From JALCOL01 sp022649665 (GTDB taxonomy: Bacteria; Bacillota; Bacilli; Lactobacillales; Enterococcaceae), in NCBI GenBank assembly GCA_030372335.1, contig JAUDCW010000001.1: a stretch of 64,000 nt of DNA; one strand, written 5' to 3'. Below are positions 33,087 through 41,271 of the stretch, one piece after another. Under the pieces are notes generated by a model. That model did not search any database and was not told the origin of the DNA. It saw only the letters and a program-made list of their open reading frames with translations. How positions within the stretch are numbered: the stretch's first letter is position 1; each line of letters starts with the position of its first letter. The position numbers were made by a program, and so were the translations under genes.

Positions 33087-34173
33087 ATGCCTTTTCCTCC
33101 TTTTTCTTTTCTTGATACGGTTCTGCAATCTCTTCCCCGCGCAAGATCCGCAAAGCGCCTTGTGCTAATGACTCCAGTTCATTTTCTCCTGGAAGAACGA
33201 TCACCGGTGCCAGAAAATGCACAGATTGTTCAATTTTATCAACCAGCCTCTTTGAGTAAGCTGCTCCACCCGTTAAAATGATGGCATCGATCTTTCCTTT
33301 TAATACCGGGGAGAGTTCGCCGATCCCTTTCGCTACTTGGTAAGCTAAAGCGTCAAACACCAATTGCGCTTTTTGGTCCCCTGTCTCGATCAGTTGCTCG
33401 ATCTTGCGCAGATCAGCGGTTCCAAAATAGGCTTTTATGCCGCCGTTTCCTGAAATTTTCTGCTTGATTTCACTAGAGGAATATTTTCCGCTGAAACACA
33501 TATCTGCCAGATAATGCAGCGGGAGGCTCCCCGATCTTTCCGGTGAAAATGGTCCGCCGTCAGCGGTGATCACATCAATGATCCGACCGTGCTGATGAGC
33601 GCTGATGGAAATACCGCCTCCCAGATGGGCGACGATGAAATCTGCTGTTTGATAGGTTTTCCCCAGTTGAAGTGCTGCTTTTCGCGCCATCGCTTTCGAG
33701 TTCAAGACGTGGCAGAAGCTCTCGCGGACGATCTCCGGAAACCCGGTGACTTTGGCGATCGGCTCCATTTCATCTGCGCCGACAGCATCATAGATATAAG
33801 CTGGTATTCCCAGCGGTTCAGCGATCGCAGCGGCGATCAGTGCTCCTAAATTGGAAGCATGCTCCACCGTTGCCGGATCTCCGAGCCTTTTTTTCATTGC
33901 TTCCGTCACCAGATAACCGCCCCCATGAATGTTGACTAATTGTCCACCTCTTCCAACGATCGCTGAGAGACTTTTCAAGGGGATCTTATGAGCTGCTAAC
34001 GCATGCAGAACATATCTTTTTCGCATCGCAAATTGTTCGCTGATCCGCGGATATTTTTCCAGATCTTGATCAGTATGGGTGACGTTCGCTGAAAAGAGCA
34101 GCTCTTCATCGGCAAAGACCGCGATTTTTGTTGAAGTCGAACCCGGATTGATCGCCAGAATCTTGTAAGTCAT
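33079..34173 (-). CDS. buk: Butyrate kinase-type acyl kinase
   Basis: The product has 364 residues. The ASKHA-fold N-terminus reads ILAINPGSTSTKIAVF (residues 5-20), and further blocks are VGRGGQLVNIHGGGYLVTEAM, AHLGGGISISAHQHGRIIDV, DGGPFSPERSGSLP and ILTGGAAYSKRLVD. These match butyrate/branched-chain fatty-acid kinase. It converts an acyl phosphate plus ADP to the free acid and ATP. It overlaps the phosphate acyltransferase gene by four bases and the beta-propeller gene by eight. Substrate range in this operon may be aryl-acetyl phosphate rather than butyryl phosphate. Confidence 0.93.
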   Translation of the reverse strand: MTYKILAINPGSTSTKIAVFADEELLFSANVTHTDQDLEKYPRISEQFAMRKRYVLHALAAHKIPLKSLSAIVGRGGQLVNIHGGGYLVTEAMKKRLGDPATVEHASNLGALIAAAIAEPLGIPAYIYDAVGADEMEPIAKVTGFPEIVRESFCHVLNSKAMARKAALQLGKTYQTADFIVAHLGGGISISAHQHGRIIDVITADGGPFSPERSGSLPLHYLADMCFSGKYSSSEIKQKISGNGGIKAYFGTADLRKIEQLIETGDQKAQLVFDALAYQVAKGIGELSPVLKGKIDAIILTGGAAYSKRLVDKIEQSVHFLAPVIVLPGENELESLAQGALRILRGEEIAEPYQEKKKEEKAYA

Positions 34174-35096
34174 TTCGCTTCACCTCCCCCTTTGCTTGCT
34201 GCCGCCGCGACTACGATCGAGAGATATTTTTCTTCACTGGTCGCTCCGCGCGAAGTCAAAATGATCGGACATGCAGCGCCGACAACAAAGCCGGCCATTT
34301 TTGCTTTGCTGATGCATGTCAGCATTTTTCCCATGATATTGCCCGTATGGATATTCGGAGCCAGCAAAATATCGACATCGCCGGCAATTCGGCTTTTATA
34401 GTGTTTGATCGCGGCGATTTCCGCACTATAAGCACAATCAAATGAAATCGGTCCTTCAACGATGCAATGTGCGAGCTGGCCATTTTGGTTCATTGTGGCA
34501 AGAGCAGCTGCTTCGAGTGTTTCCGGCATCTTCGGATTTACTTTTTCGACACATGCCAGCACGCCGACTTTCGGCTCGCCATAGCCCAGTGCCCGCAAAG
34601 TATTGACAGTATTTTCAATGATCTCTTTTTTCTGCTCTAAATCTGGATACATGACCATCCCGCCATCGACCACCGACAGTAATTTTGGATATCCGGGGAC
34701 TTCGAACCATGCAAAATGCGACATTGTCCGCTTTTGTCCCAAACCATCTGTTTTATTGACGACTGCCTTTAAAAAGACTTTGGTATCGAGCATTCCTTTC
34801 ATCAAAAAGTCAGCTTCCCCACTCTTCACCAATGCCACCGCTTTTTCGGCAGCTTCGGAGGGTGTTTCTGCGTCAATTATTGGAAAAGCGGAGGAAGCAA
34901 GCCGGTTCTCTTTGAAAAGCGCCGTGATTTTTTCTCTATTGCCCACGAGGATCGGCTCTGCGATTTGTTCTTGCTGCGCACGGACTGCTGCTTCGATGAT
35001 ATGCTGATCAGCAGCTGCTGCGATCGCCATTCTTTTCTTTTGCGGTTTGGTTTTCACTTGCCGGATCAAATCTTCAAAATTTTTAAACGATTCCAT
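34170..35096 (-). CDS. ptb: Phosphate butyryltransferase-type acyltransferase
   Basis: The product has 308 residues of the PTA/PTB family: MKGMLDTKVFLKAVVNKTDGL, MSHFAWFEVPGYPKLLSVVDGGMVMYPDLEQK and the C-terminal DILLAPNIHTGNIMGKMLTCISKAKMAGFVVGA. It exchanges CoA of an acyl-CoA for phosphate. It overlaps buk by four bases and the KorC gene by 14 bases, so translation is coupled along the 2-oxoacid to ATP route. PTB enzymes accept branched and aromatic acyl groups in some bacteria, which fits arylacetyl-CoA. Confidence 0.93.
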   Translation of the reverse strand: MESFKNFEDLIRQVKTKPQKKRMAIAAAADQHIIEAAVRAQQEQIAEPILVGNREKITALFKENRLASSAFPIIDAETPSEAAEKAVALVKSGEADFLMKGMLDTKVFLKAVVNKTDGLGQKRTMSHFAWFEVPGYPKLLSVVDGGMVMYPDLEQKKEIIENTVNTLRALGYGEPKVGVLACVEKVNPKMPETLEAAALATMNQNGQLAHCIVEGPISFDCAYSAEIAAIKHYKSRIAGDVDILLAPNIHTGNIMGKMLTCISKAKMAGFVVGAACPIILTSRGATSEEKYLSIVVAAAASKGGGEAK

Positions 35097-35655
35097 TTTT
35101 GATTTCCTCCCGGCTTTTCATCCCAAACTTCAAGCCCTCTTCAAATGCTTTTTTATTTAAAGGAAGCAGCTTTGGTTTTTTGGCCAGTTTATGTTCGATC
35201 GTCTGCCAAATGATCACAGGATCGATCACGCGTGTATAGCCGATGTATACGCCGAGCATGATCACGTTCAGCACCTTCAGATTTCCCAATGCAAGGGCCA
35301 TTTCAGTAACTGGCGCGCCGATCAGCGTGATGTCCTCGCGGTTTTCGATATCTTTGATGATCGAACTGTTGATAAAGATCGTGCCACGCGGCTTGACGAT
35401 TTTTTCAAATTTATGATAAGAAGGTTCATTCAGTGCCACCAAAGCATCCATCGAATCCCCCAGCGGCGCCCCGATTTCTTCATCCGAGATCACGACAAAA
35501 CAGTTCGCGGTTCCGCCACGTTGTTCTGCACCATAAGACGGAAAAAAGGTAACTTTTTTGTCTGTCGAGTCGCAAGTCGCGATCGCCAAAAATTTGCCGA
35601 ATGACATTACTCCTTGACCGCCGAATCCCGCGATGCAAATATTGGTCTCCATCAT
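35083..35655 (-). CDS. korC: 2-Oxoacid:ferredoxin oxidoreductase, gamma subunit
   Basis: The product has 190 residues from the ATG at 35653-35655, which overlaps the beta-subunit stop (TGATG). The gamma domain reads NICIAGFGGQGVMSFGKFLAIA, with FFPSYGAEQRGGTANCFVVIS and the later GAPVTEMALALGNLKVLNVIMLG. It joins the alpha, beta and delta subunits to form the catalytic complex and holds the CoA-binding part. Its size fits the four-subunit VOR/KOR class. The following ptb gene starts inside it. Confidence 0.9.
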   Translation of the reverse strand: MMETNICIAGFGGQGVMSFGKFLAIATCDSTDKKVTFFPSYGAEQRGGTANCFVVISDEEIGAPLGDSMDALVALNEPSYHKFEKIVKPRGTIFINSSIIKDIENREDITLIGAPVTEMALALGNLKVLNVIMLGVYIGYTRVIDPVIIWQTIEHKLAKKPKLLPLNKKAFEEGLKFGMKSREEIKNGIV

Positions 35656-36407
35656 CAAGCACCTTCTTTCTTTTTGTCGCGAATCGTGCCTAAAGGATAT
35701 TCCTTCATCATTTGATCCTCGACGAATTTTAGCGAGGCGAGCGGATCCATTCCCCAGTTTGTCGGGCAATTTGAAACGATCTCAACCATCGAGAAGCCTT
35801 TTCCTTGGATTTGATTTTTAAAAGCTTTTTTGATCGCACGTTTTGTTTTCAAAACATTTTGCGGCGTATCGCAGCTCGTTCTTACCAGATAGGCCGGCGC
35901 AGTAAGCTGATTCAATATTTCGCACATGTGCATCGGATATCCGTGTTCTGCAGCGTTTCTGCCGTTCGGCGCGGTGGTTGCTTTCATTCCCATCAAAGTC
36001 GTCGGCGCCATTTGTCCGCCGGTCATTCCGTAGATCCCATTGTTGATAAAAATCACCGTAATGTTTTCCCCGCGGTTTGCTGCAAAGACCGATTCCGCTA
36101 AACCGATCGACGCAAAATCCCCGTCTCCTTGATAAGTGAAGACTAGTGAATCTTTGCTGGCTTTTTTGATTCCAGTCGCGACTGCGCAAGCTCGTCCATG
36201 CGGCGCGGTGATATTATCATAGGCGATATAATCCATATGAAGCCCGCAGCAGCCGATCCCCAAGACACAAACTGCCTTATCGACTTGATGGAGCTCCTCC
36301 AACACTTCACCGATCAATTTGATTGCCGTACTGTGCATGCATCCCGGGCAAAAACCTGAAACTTTGTCTTCTTGGATCGTTTCAGTCCGTTTATATAGTT
36401 GTTTCAT
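35655..36407 (-). CDS. korB: 2-Oxoacid:ferredoxin oxidoreductase, TPP-binding beta subunit
   Basis: The product has 250 residues. GFCPGCMH (residues 18-25) and CVLGIGCCG carry the cysteines of the proximal [4Fe-4S] cluster. The thiamine-pyrophosphate motif is GDGDFASIGLAE...NITVIFINNGIYGMTGGQ. It decarboxylates the 2-oxo acid and passes electrons to the delta ferredoxin. It overlaps korA by 17 bases. AAGGAAG precedes the ATG. Lactobacilli normally use pyruvate formate-lyase or dehydrogenase complexes, so this enzyme class is unusual for them. Confidence 0.93.
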   Translation of the reverse strand: MKQLYKRTETIQEDKVSGFCPGCMHSTAIKLIGEVLEELHQVDKAVCVLGIGCCGLHMDYIAYDNITAPHGRACAVATGIKKASKDSLVFTYQGDGDFASIGLAESVFAANRGENITVIFINNGIYGMTGGQMAPTTLMGMKATTAPNGRNAAEHGYPMHMCEILNQLTAPAYLVRTSCDTPQNVLKTKRAIKKAFKNQIQGKGFSMVEIVSNCPTNWGMDPLASLKFVEDQMMKEYPLGTIRDKKKEGA

Positions 36408-37500
36408 GGTTTTCTTCCTTTCCGCTTAAATTTTTGATTGCCCGGACGATCTCTTCTTTTTTCATGATATTCCCGCCTGAACAAAGACACGTCTCAACCG
36501 GACAGCGGCCCTTGACTGCAGAACGGACATCATGGACAAATTGAGCCGGGATCGACATTTCGATATCCAAAACAGCCTTCACCTGATCATAATTCAACTG
36601 CTCATATGCTTCATTTGGAAATGGATGAACCGTGATCGGCCGGATCAGTCCGGCTTTGATCCCTTGACTGCGAAGTTCCCGCACGACCGACTTTGCGATC
36701 CGTGCACTGATCCCATAAGCAGTACAGATGATTTCAGCATCATCTGCTAAATATCTTTCCCACTTTTCGTCATTTTTCCATGAATCATAAAGCTTTTCGG
36801 CTTCTTCGTTGACTTTTTGCATTTCACTGGTTTTCCATTGTCCTGGCTGGATCCACGAACGCTTTTGATAATCTAGCGGATGCCCGACACATGCCCATTT
36901 CTTTTTATCTTCTTGAATTTTTTTGATTTTTTCTTCCGAGATCATCTCGGGCAGAACCACCGGCTCCATCATCGTGCCAACGACCCCATCTGCCAAAATC
37001 AAAACCGGATTACGATCGCGATCGGCATATTCAAATGCTTGATATGTCAGATCGACTGCTTCTTGAACGGAAGACGGCGCAAAGACCATCATTTCAAAGC
37101 CGCCGTTCCCTGAAGCTTTCGTTGCCTGCAGATAATCCATCTGCGCGGGCTGGATCGATCCCACCCCTGGTCCGCCGCGAGAGATATTCGCATAGACGAT
37201 CGGGATCCGCGCCGCAGCACAATATGAGATCCCTTCGCTTTTTAACGAAATCCCGGGACTCGAAGAAGAAGTCATTGCGCGCACCCCGGCAGATGAAGCG
37301 CCGTATACCATGTTGACTGATGCGATTTCCGATTCTCCTTGTACAAAGCTTCCGCCCACTTCAGGAAGCCGCCGTGCAAAATATTCTGGAATTTCATTTT
37401 GCGGCGTGATCGGATAGCCGGCAAAAAATCGACATCCAGCTCGCACAGCGGACTCCGCGATCGCCTCGCAGCCTTTCATAAATACTCTTGCCATAATCAT
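36391..37500 (-). CDS. korA: 2-Oxoacid:ferredoxin oxidoreductase, alpha subunit
   Basis: The product has 369 residues (an ATG six bases later, at 37494, is an alternative start). Its first part contains GCEAIAESAVRAGCRFFAGYPITPQNEI, the conserved YPITP motif of pyruvate/2-oxoacid ferredoxin oxidoreductase alpha chains, followed by SEIASVNMVYGASSAGVRAMTSSSSPGISL and GPGVGSIQPAQMD. It binds the substrate side of the active site with KorB. AGGAGG precedes the first ATG. The best-known four-subunit relatives act on branched-chain or aromatic 2-oxo acids, which fits an aryl-pyruvate. Confidence 0.92.
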   Translation of the reverse strand: MIMARVFMKGCEAIAESAVRAGCRFFAGYPITPQNEIPEYFARRLPEVGGSFVQGESEIASVNMVYGASSAGVRAMTSSSSPGISLKSEGISYCAAARIPIVYANISRGGPGVGSIQPAQMDYLQATKASGNGGFEMMVFAPSSVQEAVDLTYQAFEYADRDRNPVLILADGVVGTMMEPVVLPEMISEEKIKKIQEDKKKWACVGHPLDYQKRSWIQPGQWKTSEMQKVNEEAEKLYDSWKNDEKWERYLADDAEIICTAYGISARIAKSVVRELRSQGIKAGLIRPITVHPFPNEAYEQLNYDQVKAVLDIEMSIPAQFVHDVRSAVKGRCPVETCLCSGGNIMKKEEIVRAIKNLSGKEENHETTI

Positions 37501-37536
37501 TCTGCCTCCTATTCATTCAAACGACCTGCTCGCTTT

Positions 37537-37740
37537 TTATTTATAAACTTCGATTGCCCCTTCTGGGCATATGTAGCCGCAGAAACAGCAGCCTGTACAA
37601 TCTTGCTGCCGGAGGGCTTCGACATATTCGTAGCCTTTTTGATTCACAGCATGTCCCATCGCGATTACATTTTTAGGACAATATTTGATGCAGTAGCCGC
37701 AGCTTTTGCACCTTTCGGGAATAATTTTTATTTCAGGCAT
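37537..37740 (-). CDS. korD: 2-Oxoacid:ferredoxin oxidoreductase, delta subunit (2[4Fe-4S] ferredoxin)
   Basis: The product has 67 residues from the ATG at 37738-37740 (GGAG 9 nt upstream), which gives the family start MPEIKIIPERCKSCGYC. The two clusters are CKSCGYCIKYCP and CTGCCFCGYICP, both CxxCxxCxxxCP. It hands electrons from the TPP site to soluble ferredoxin or flavodoxin. A longer frame starting at 37776 overlaps the ATPase gene and has a poorer site. Confidence 0.92.
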   Translation of the reverse strand: MPEIKIIPERCKSCGYCIKYCPKNVIAMGHAVNQKGYEYVEALRQQDCTGCCFCGYICPEGAIEVYK

Positions 37741-37756
37741 TTGATCCATCTCCGTT

Positions 37757-38452
37757 TCATTTTGCTGTCCATTCATAAGAAAGTGCCAATTTCAAAGGTA
37801 AGATCGGCACCCTTCCGATTCCTTCCAGCTGACTTGCCAATTCCTCTTTTACGCATAAAAAGTCGATCGGCAGATGACTTGCAAGATTCTTTTTCAATTT
37901 ACGGTGCCCGCTGACGACGTCCCCGATACGGGTCGCGATCCCCAAGTTCGGATTGCTGATGAGATGCAGCTTTTCAAATTGAAGATGCGTCACGCACAAG
38001 ATCGAGCCAAGTGTTTCATCGATATGCTGAACATCACTTGACCAGGGGCGGTAAGGATTGACGACAAAATAAACGAGCGAATATTCCGCATTCAGCCATT
38101 TTGCAAAGCCGCCGATCGCACGGGAACCGACCGCGTCGCCGCCGACATCCAAAACAACCAAATGATTTTTCTCTTTGAGACAGCTGATAAGCCCGCCAAC
38201 TTGTGTCGGTGCATCCATGAATTGTTTTTCAAAATGAACGCTGATCCCGGCAGACTCTAACTCTTTTTGCGCTTCGCGAGCACGAAATAACGGTTTTGAC
38301 ATATCGAAATCAAAAAAGTGGATTTCTTTTTTTGTTTTTTGCCTCAATATTTTTGCGAAATTGATCGCGATTTCACTTTTTCCCGAACCAGCTTCACCGA
38401 TAAATGTAAAACAGCGCTTTTTTTCTAACTGAAATTGTTTGACGGCATCCAC
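37757..38452 (-). CDS. P-loop ATPase of the MinD/CooC/ArsA-like type
   Basis: The product has 231 residues starting at GTG (38450-38452), with AGAGGG 8 nt upstream. The P-loop is FTFIGEAGSGKSEIAINFAK (GEAGSGKS at residues 19-26), then the deviant-Walker-type second motif LVVLDVGGDAVGSRA and a switch-like FFDFDMSKP. Cysteines are few, so it is not a classic Fe-S carrier. It lies between the chalcone isomerase and korD genes, 17 bp from korD. A role in maturing or activating the oxidoreductase or another metalloenzyme of the operon is possible; function unknown. Confidence 0.72.
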   Translation of the reverse strand: MDAVKQFQLEKKRCFTFIGEAGSGKSEIAINFAKILRQKTKKEIHFFDFDMSKPLFRAREAQKELESAGISVHFEKQFMDAPTQVGGLISCLKEKNHLVVLDVGGDAVGSRAIGGFAKWLNAEYSLVYFVVNPYRPWSSDVQHIDETLGSILCVTHLQFEKLHLISNPNLGIATRIGDVVSGHRKLKKNLASHLPIDFLCVKEELASQLEGIGRVPILPLKLALSYEWTAK

Positions 38453-38542
38453 CGGAAATCCCCTCTCTTCTTAGATCGATCTCAATTTTTGCAAAGATAC
38501 CGGCTGCTTGCTTTGGTCAGCATGTCCAGCCGGCTTGCATTT

Positions 38543-39382
38543 TCAACGCATGGTAATATATCCGCGATACTGCGCAAGGTTGTCGCTTGTCGGGATATCC
38601 GGAAGAAACATTCCGGCAATATTGAACTGCGGCTTCAAGAACGGAAATTCTTTTTCTTGTGCCCAAGACGGTGCTTCCATTTCTTTTGTACCTTCGACAG
38701 CCGCCGCATGCCACTCGTCAGGGGAGTCAAACCACATCTCGACTAGGCGGTGATAAGGACAGCCGACCACATCATTCATGATCCGGCTCGACATAAAGCG
38801 GATGACTTCTTTGCGGTTCATAAAGTACGGCACGACCACCTCGTGAAACCATTTTTCGCCTTCTTCGACTGAGACCCCTTCAGGATAGCGGAGCACGAAC
38901 TGCCAGCGATAATTCGGTCCATCATTGACGGTCCGCCCTTTTCCTTTGTAATCTTCTTCCCAGCAAATCGGCACATGCGCAAAGATGAACGGTTCACAGC
39001 CTTCTTCGCCGCTGCAGCTGCGGCCCTCATCCCCATCGACGTTCCCTTCGCAAGCTTCATCGACATCTGGAAGGTTTCCTTGCCAACGCAACACATTTTT
39101 CGGCATATATTCCGTTAATGCATTGTTCCGCATTTCAGGCGTCATTTCATTGATCAGCCAATAATGTTCCGTCATCTGCATCTTTCGCGTACCGAATCGC
39201 TCGCCGTCTGGCGGAACCGGAAAAGCAGCATAAAAAGCATATTTTGTTACATAAGGTCCAAATTTCGAGATACTGTCAGGGACATGATGTCCATAAAGCC
39301 AATGAAGAAGTTTGTGACGATATTTTTCTTTAATTACATCGACATAAATGACGCTTCGCATTGGCCGAAATTCGTACGTCAA
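38543..39382 (-). CDS. chi: Bacterial chalcone isomerase (Eubacterium ramulus type)
   Basis: The product has 279 residues starting at TTG (39380-39382), with GAGGAG 8 nt upstream; the next ATG has no site. As I recall the E. ramulus enzyme (about 283 residues), matching blocks run the whole length: FRPMRSVIYVD, HVPDSISKFGPYVTKYAF, GERFGTRKMQMTEHYWL, VLRWQG, KGKGRTVNDGPNYR, PEGVSVEEGEKW, PSWAQEKEFPFLKP and the C-terminal LAQYRGYITMR. His33 aligns with the catalytic histidine and Gln101 is kept. The fold is two ferredoxin-like domains. It opens flavanones to chalcones and converts flavanonols such as taxifolin to alphitonin. Residues 110-128 form a Cys/Asp/Glu-rich insertion peculiar to this copy. 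Confidence 0.88.
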   Translation of the reverse strand: MTYEFRPMRSVIYVDVIKEKYRHKLLHWLYGHHVPDSISKFGPYVTKYAFYAAFPVPPDGERFGTRKMQMTEHYWLINEMTPEMRNNALTEYMPKNVLRWQGNLPDVDEACEGNVDGDEGRSCSGEEGCEPFIFAHVPICWEEDYKGKGRTVNDGPNYRWQFVLRYPEGVSVEEGEKWFHEVVVPYFMNRKEVIRFMSSRIMNDVVGCPYHRLVEMWFDSPDEWHAAAVEGTKEMEAPSWAQEKEFPFLKPQFNIAGMFLPDIPTSDNLAQYRGYITMR

Positions 39383-39424
39383 TTTTTTTCTCCTCTTTTC
39401 AAAAATCTAATCGCGATTTCTGTT

Positions 39425-39880
39425 TTATTTTGCCTCAGATGAATCCAATTCGCGAAAGGCCAGTTTTTGCGCGATCGGATTGGTAATCATCGAGAGAACG
39501 AACGTAATCACATAAATCGGCAAGAAAGTAGCTAGAAAAGCAAACACAAAGTCTGGGAAAGCCCTTACATTATATAGATTGGAAATGAGCCCGATCGTTA
39601 ACACAAACAACAAATTGATTGGAAGATTGGCAACCAGTCTTCCACTGAATTTTTTTGGATCCAAGTGAAAGATCCGCGGAAAACGCTCAGCAATCATCGG
39701 AATCGGAAATACGAAATTGACCAAACAGGCGACGACGAATGCGATCGCAACATTGATGAGCCATCCAGTGAGCCCGATTTTGATATCAGCCAAGGCCGGT
39801 GCGACTGTTGTGATCGCGATCGCCAGCGGAAGATTGTTGACCACATTTAAAATAATGATCTGCTCTTTGCGCAATTCCAT
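39425..39880 (-). CDS. Four-span membrane protein (DUF2798-like)
   Basis: The product has 151 residues from the ATG at 39878-39880, with GAGGTG and a six-base spacer; the longer frame begins with a GTG inside that site. Four hydrophobic segments are visible: about residues 8-28, 38-60, 82-103 and 112-135. A Pro-rich amphipathic loop (FVFPIPMIAERFPRIFHLDP) joins the second and third, and tandem similarity between the halves suggests an internal duplication. It is between the ene-reductase and chalcone isomerase genes. It may help flavonoid entry or aromatic-product exit; this is inference. Confidence 0.65.
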   Translation of the reverse strand: MELRKEQIIILNVVNNLPLAIAITTVAPALADIKIGLTGWLINVAIAFVVACLVNFVFPIPMIAERFPRIFHLDPKKFSGRLVANLPINLLFVLTIGLISNLYNVRAFPDFVFAFLATFLPIYVITFVLSMITNPIAQKLAFRELDSSEAK

Positions 39881-39890
39881 TTTTTTCACC

Positions 39891-40841
39891 TCATGCTGTT
39901 ACTTTCTTTTTCGGGTTCGCGGCTTTGATAAAATCTTTATATTGTTTCTTTCGCGCTTTGAACTCCGGCGTTTTGGCTACTTTTGCAAATTCGCCTTCAA
40001 TGCGATTTTTGATATCGTTTCCGTGAATAAACTTTCCTGGAAGTGTATCATGAGCTTTTTGCAATTCTTCTTCTGCGAATTTGAAAGTCATTTCCCCATT
40101 TTCAAATACGATTTTCCCAACGATCCCGCACTGTGCACAGGTCGCTTGATTGTGTGCCGCGTCAAGATAAAACAATTTGTTATGGCAATGCGGACAAAAA
40201 CCGGCCTCGCCCTGATATTCTGCTGCATTCACATCTTTTGCCGCTGTGGCGATATTCACACCGACTTGGTGGACTTCTGCCAGCCGCGTATCATCCATGA
40301 TGACGCTTTTTGCCCATGGGAACCATTTGTTATCGATCACTTTCCACATCGGTGTCAATGCTTGCATCGCGTGCTCACACTGGACTCGGGTCCCCCAATC
40401 GGATCCGCCGATCCCCATGTAGGAAATCACCCGATCTTGGATGATCCGCGGATCGCTCATTTTTCCGCCAGTCGCCGCAGCGATCTTTTGTCCTATGATA
40501 TTATTGCCGCGATCCATCCGTGGTCCAAAGCGATCGGTGATCGTATGGAACAATCCCGAAGCCCCTTCTTCAAATATCGGATCGCAAATGATGATGCCAT
40601 CCGCATCCAACATTTTATCCAGCAGCCACTCGAAATCATCTTTCAAAATACACATATTCCCTTTTCCTGATAGCAGTGTTTTGGAACAAGTGCAGCAGCC
40701 CGTACAATGTTGGATATTCAATTTCGACATCTGGATAAACTCTATCTCTGCCCCGGCTTCTTGTGCTCCCATCAACGCTTCGATGCATAGTGAATCATTC
40801 GTTCCATTTTTTGTTCCAAAAGAAATCCCAAGCACCTTCAT
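39891..40841 (-). CDS. Flavodoxin-fold FMN ene-reductase, candidate flavone/flavonol reductase
   Basis: The product has 316 residues. An N-terminal flavodoxin-like domain of the NADPH-dependent FMN reductase family has the FMN phosphate loop SFGTKNGTNDS (residues 7-17) and the cysteine cluster HCTGCCTC (45-52). A zinc-ribbon follows: CPHC (216-219) and CAQC (235-238). The flavone reductase (FLR) described from gut Flavonifractor belongs to this broad class and reduces the C2=C3 bond of flavones and flavonols as the first step before chalcone isomerase. Being the first gene of an operon that also encodes chalcone isomerase strongly supports that assignment. Sequence identity to FLR could not be computed here. 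A LysR regulator diverges upstream. Confidence 0.7.
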   Translation of the reverse strand: MKVLGISFGTKNGTNDSLCIEALMGAQEAGAEIEFIQMSKLNIQHCTGCCTCSKTLLSGKGNMCILKDDFEWLLDKMLDADGIIICDPIFEEGASGLFHTITDRFGPRMDRGNNIIGQKIAAATGGKMSDPRIIQDRVISYMGIGGSDWGTRVQCEHAMQALTPMWKVIDNKWFPWAKSVIMDDTRLAEVHQVGVNIATAAKDVNAAEYQGEAGFCPHCHNKLFYLDAAHNQATCAQCGIVGKIVFENGEMTFKFAEEELQKAHDTLPGKFIHGNDIKNRIEGEFAKVAKTPEFKARKKQYKDFIKAANPKKKVTA

Positions 40842-41271
40842 CTCTATCCATTCCTTTCATTTTTATAAGTCCAGCTGCTCTTTTCAAACTTTGATTTGAT
40901 CACGAACGTTTGTTCTCTTTTTTGTTTACTTTTATTTTTTTTGTGTTATAGTTATCTTGAAATCGTTCATCTTTGCACAAATCTATATAAAATTCTAATC
41001 TTTCAATTTTATTTCCTCCTTTGTCTTTGTTTTGATCAAAAAATGTATGCGCTGTCATTTCCTGGTAAAAATTCGTCCTTGCCGCCCGCATCCTCCTTCT
41101 GGTCCCGGCTGCCCGCCGGTTCCTTTTATCTATCTTTATCTTAGTCCCGCTGATGCGCGAAGTGAAATTCATTATTTTCATAACAATCATGCCGAAAGTT
41201 CATTATTTCACAAAATGGTCTTTATTTGAAAAATCGAAGGCAAAGACTTTCTAAAAAGAGGAGAAAACACC
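40842..41271. promoter_or_regulatory. Divergent control region between the flavonoid operon and LysR
   Basis: This 430-bp A+T-rich stretch has no convincing gene. A direct repeat TTCATTATTT at 41168-41177 and 41199-41208 is spaced 31 bp, about three helical turns, next to the LysR promoter and is a plausible LysR binding site. A G+C-rich patch near 41090-41130 contains GCCGCCCGC and GCCCGCCGG. Confidence 0.5.

Noticed and set aside
40900..41190. Leftward 96-residue frame in the flavonoid control region
   Set aside because: The ATG after AAGGAGG has no spacer, the composition is that of A+T-rich non-coding DNA (NKDKGGNKIE, KKIKVNKKENKRS), and it would fill the promoter region of the divergent operon.
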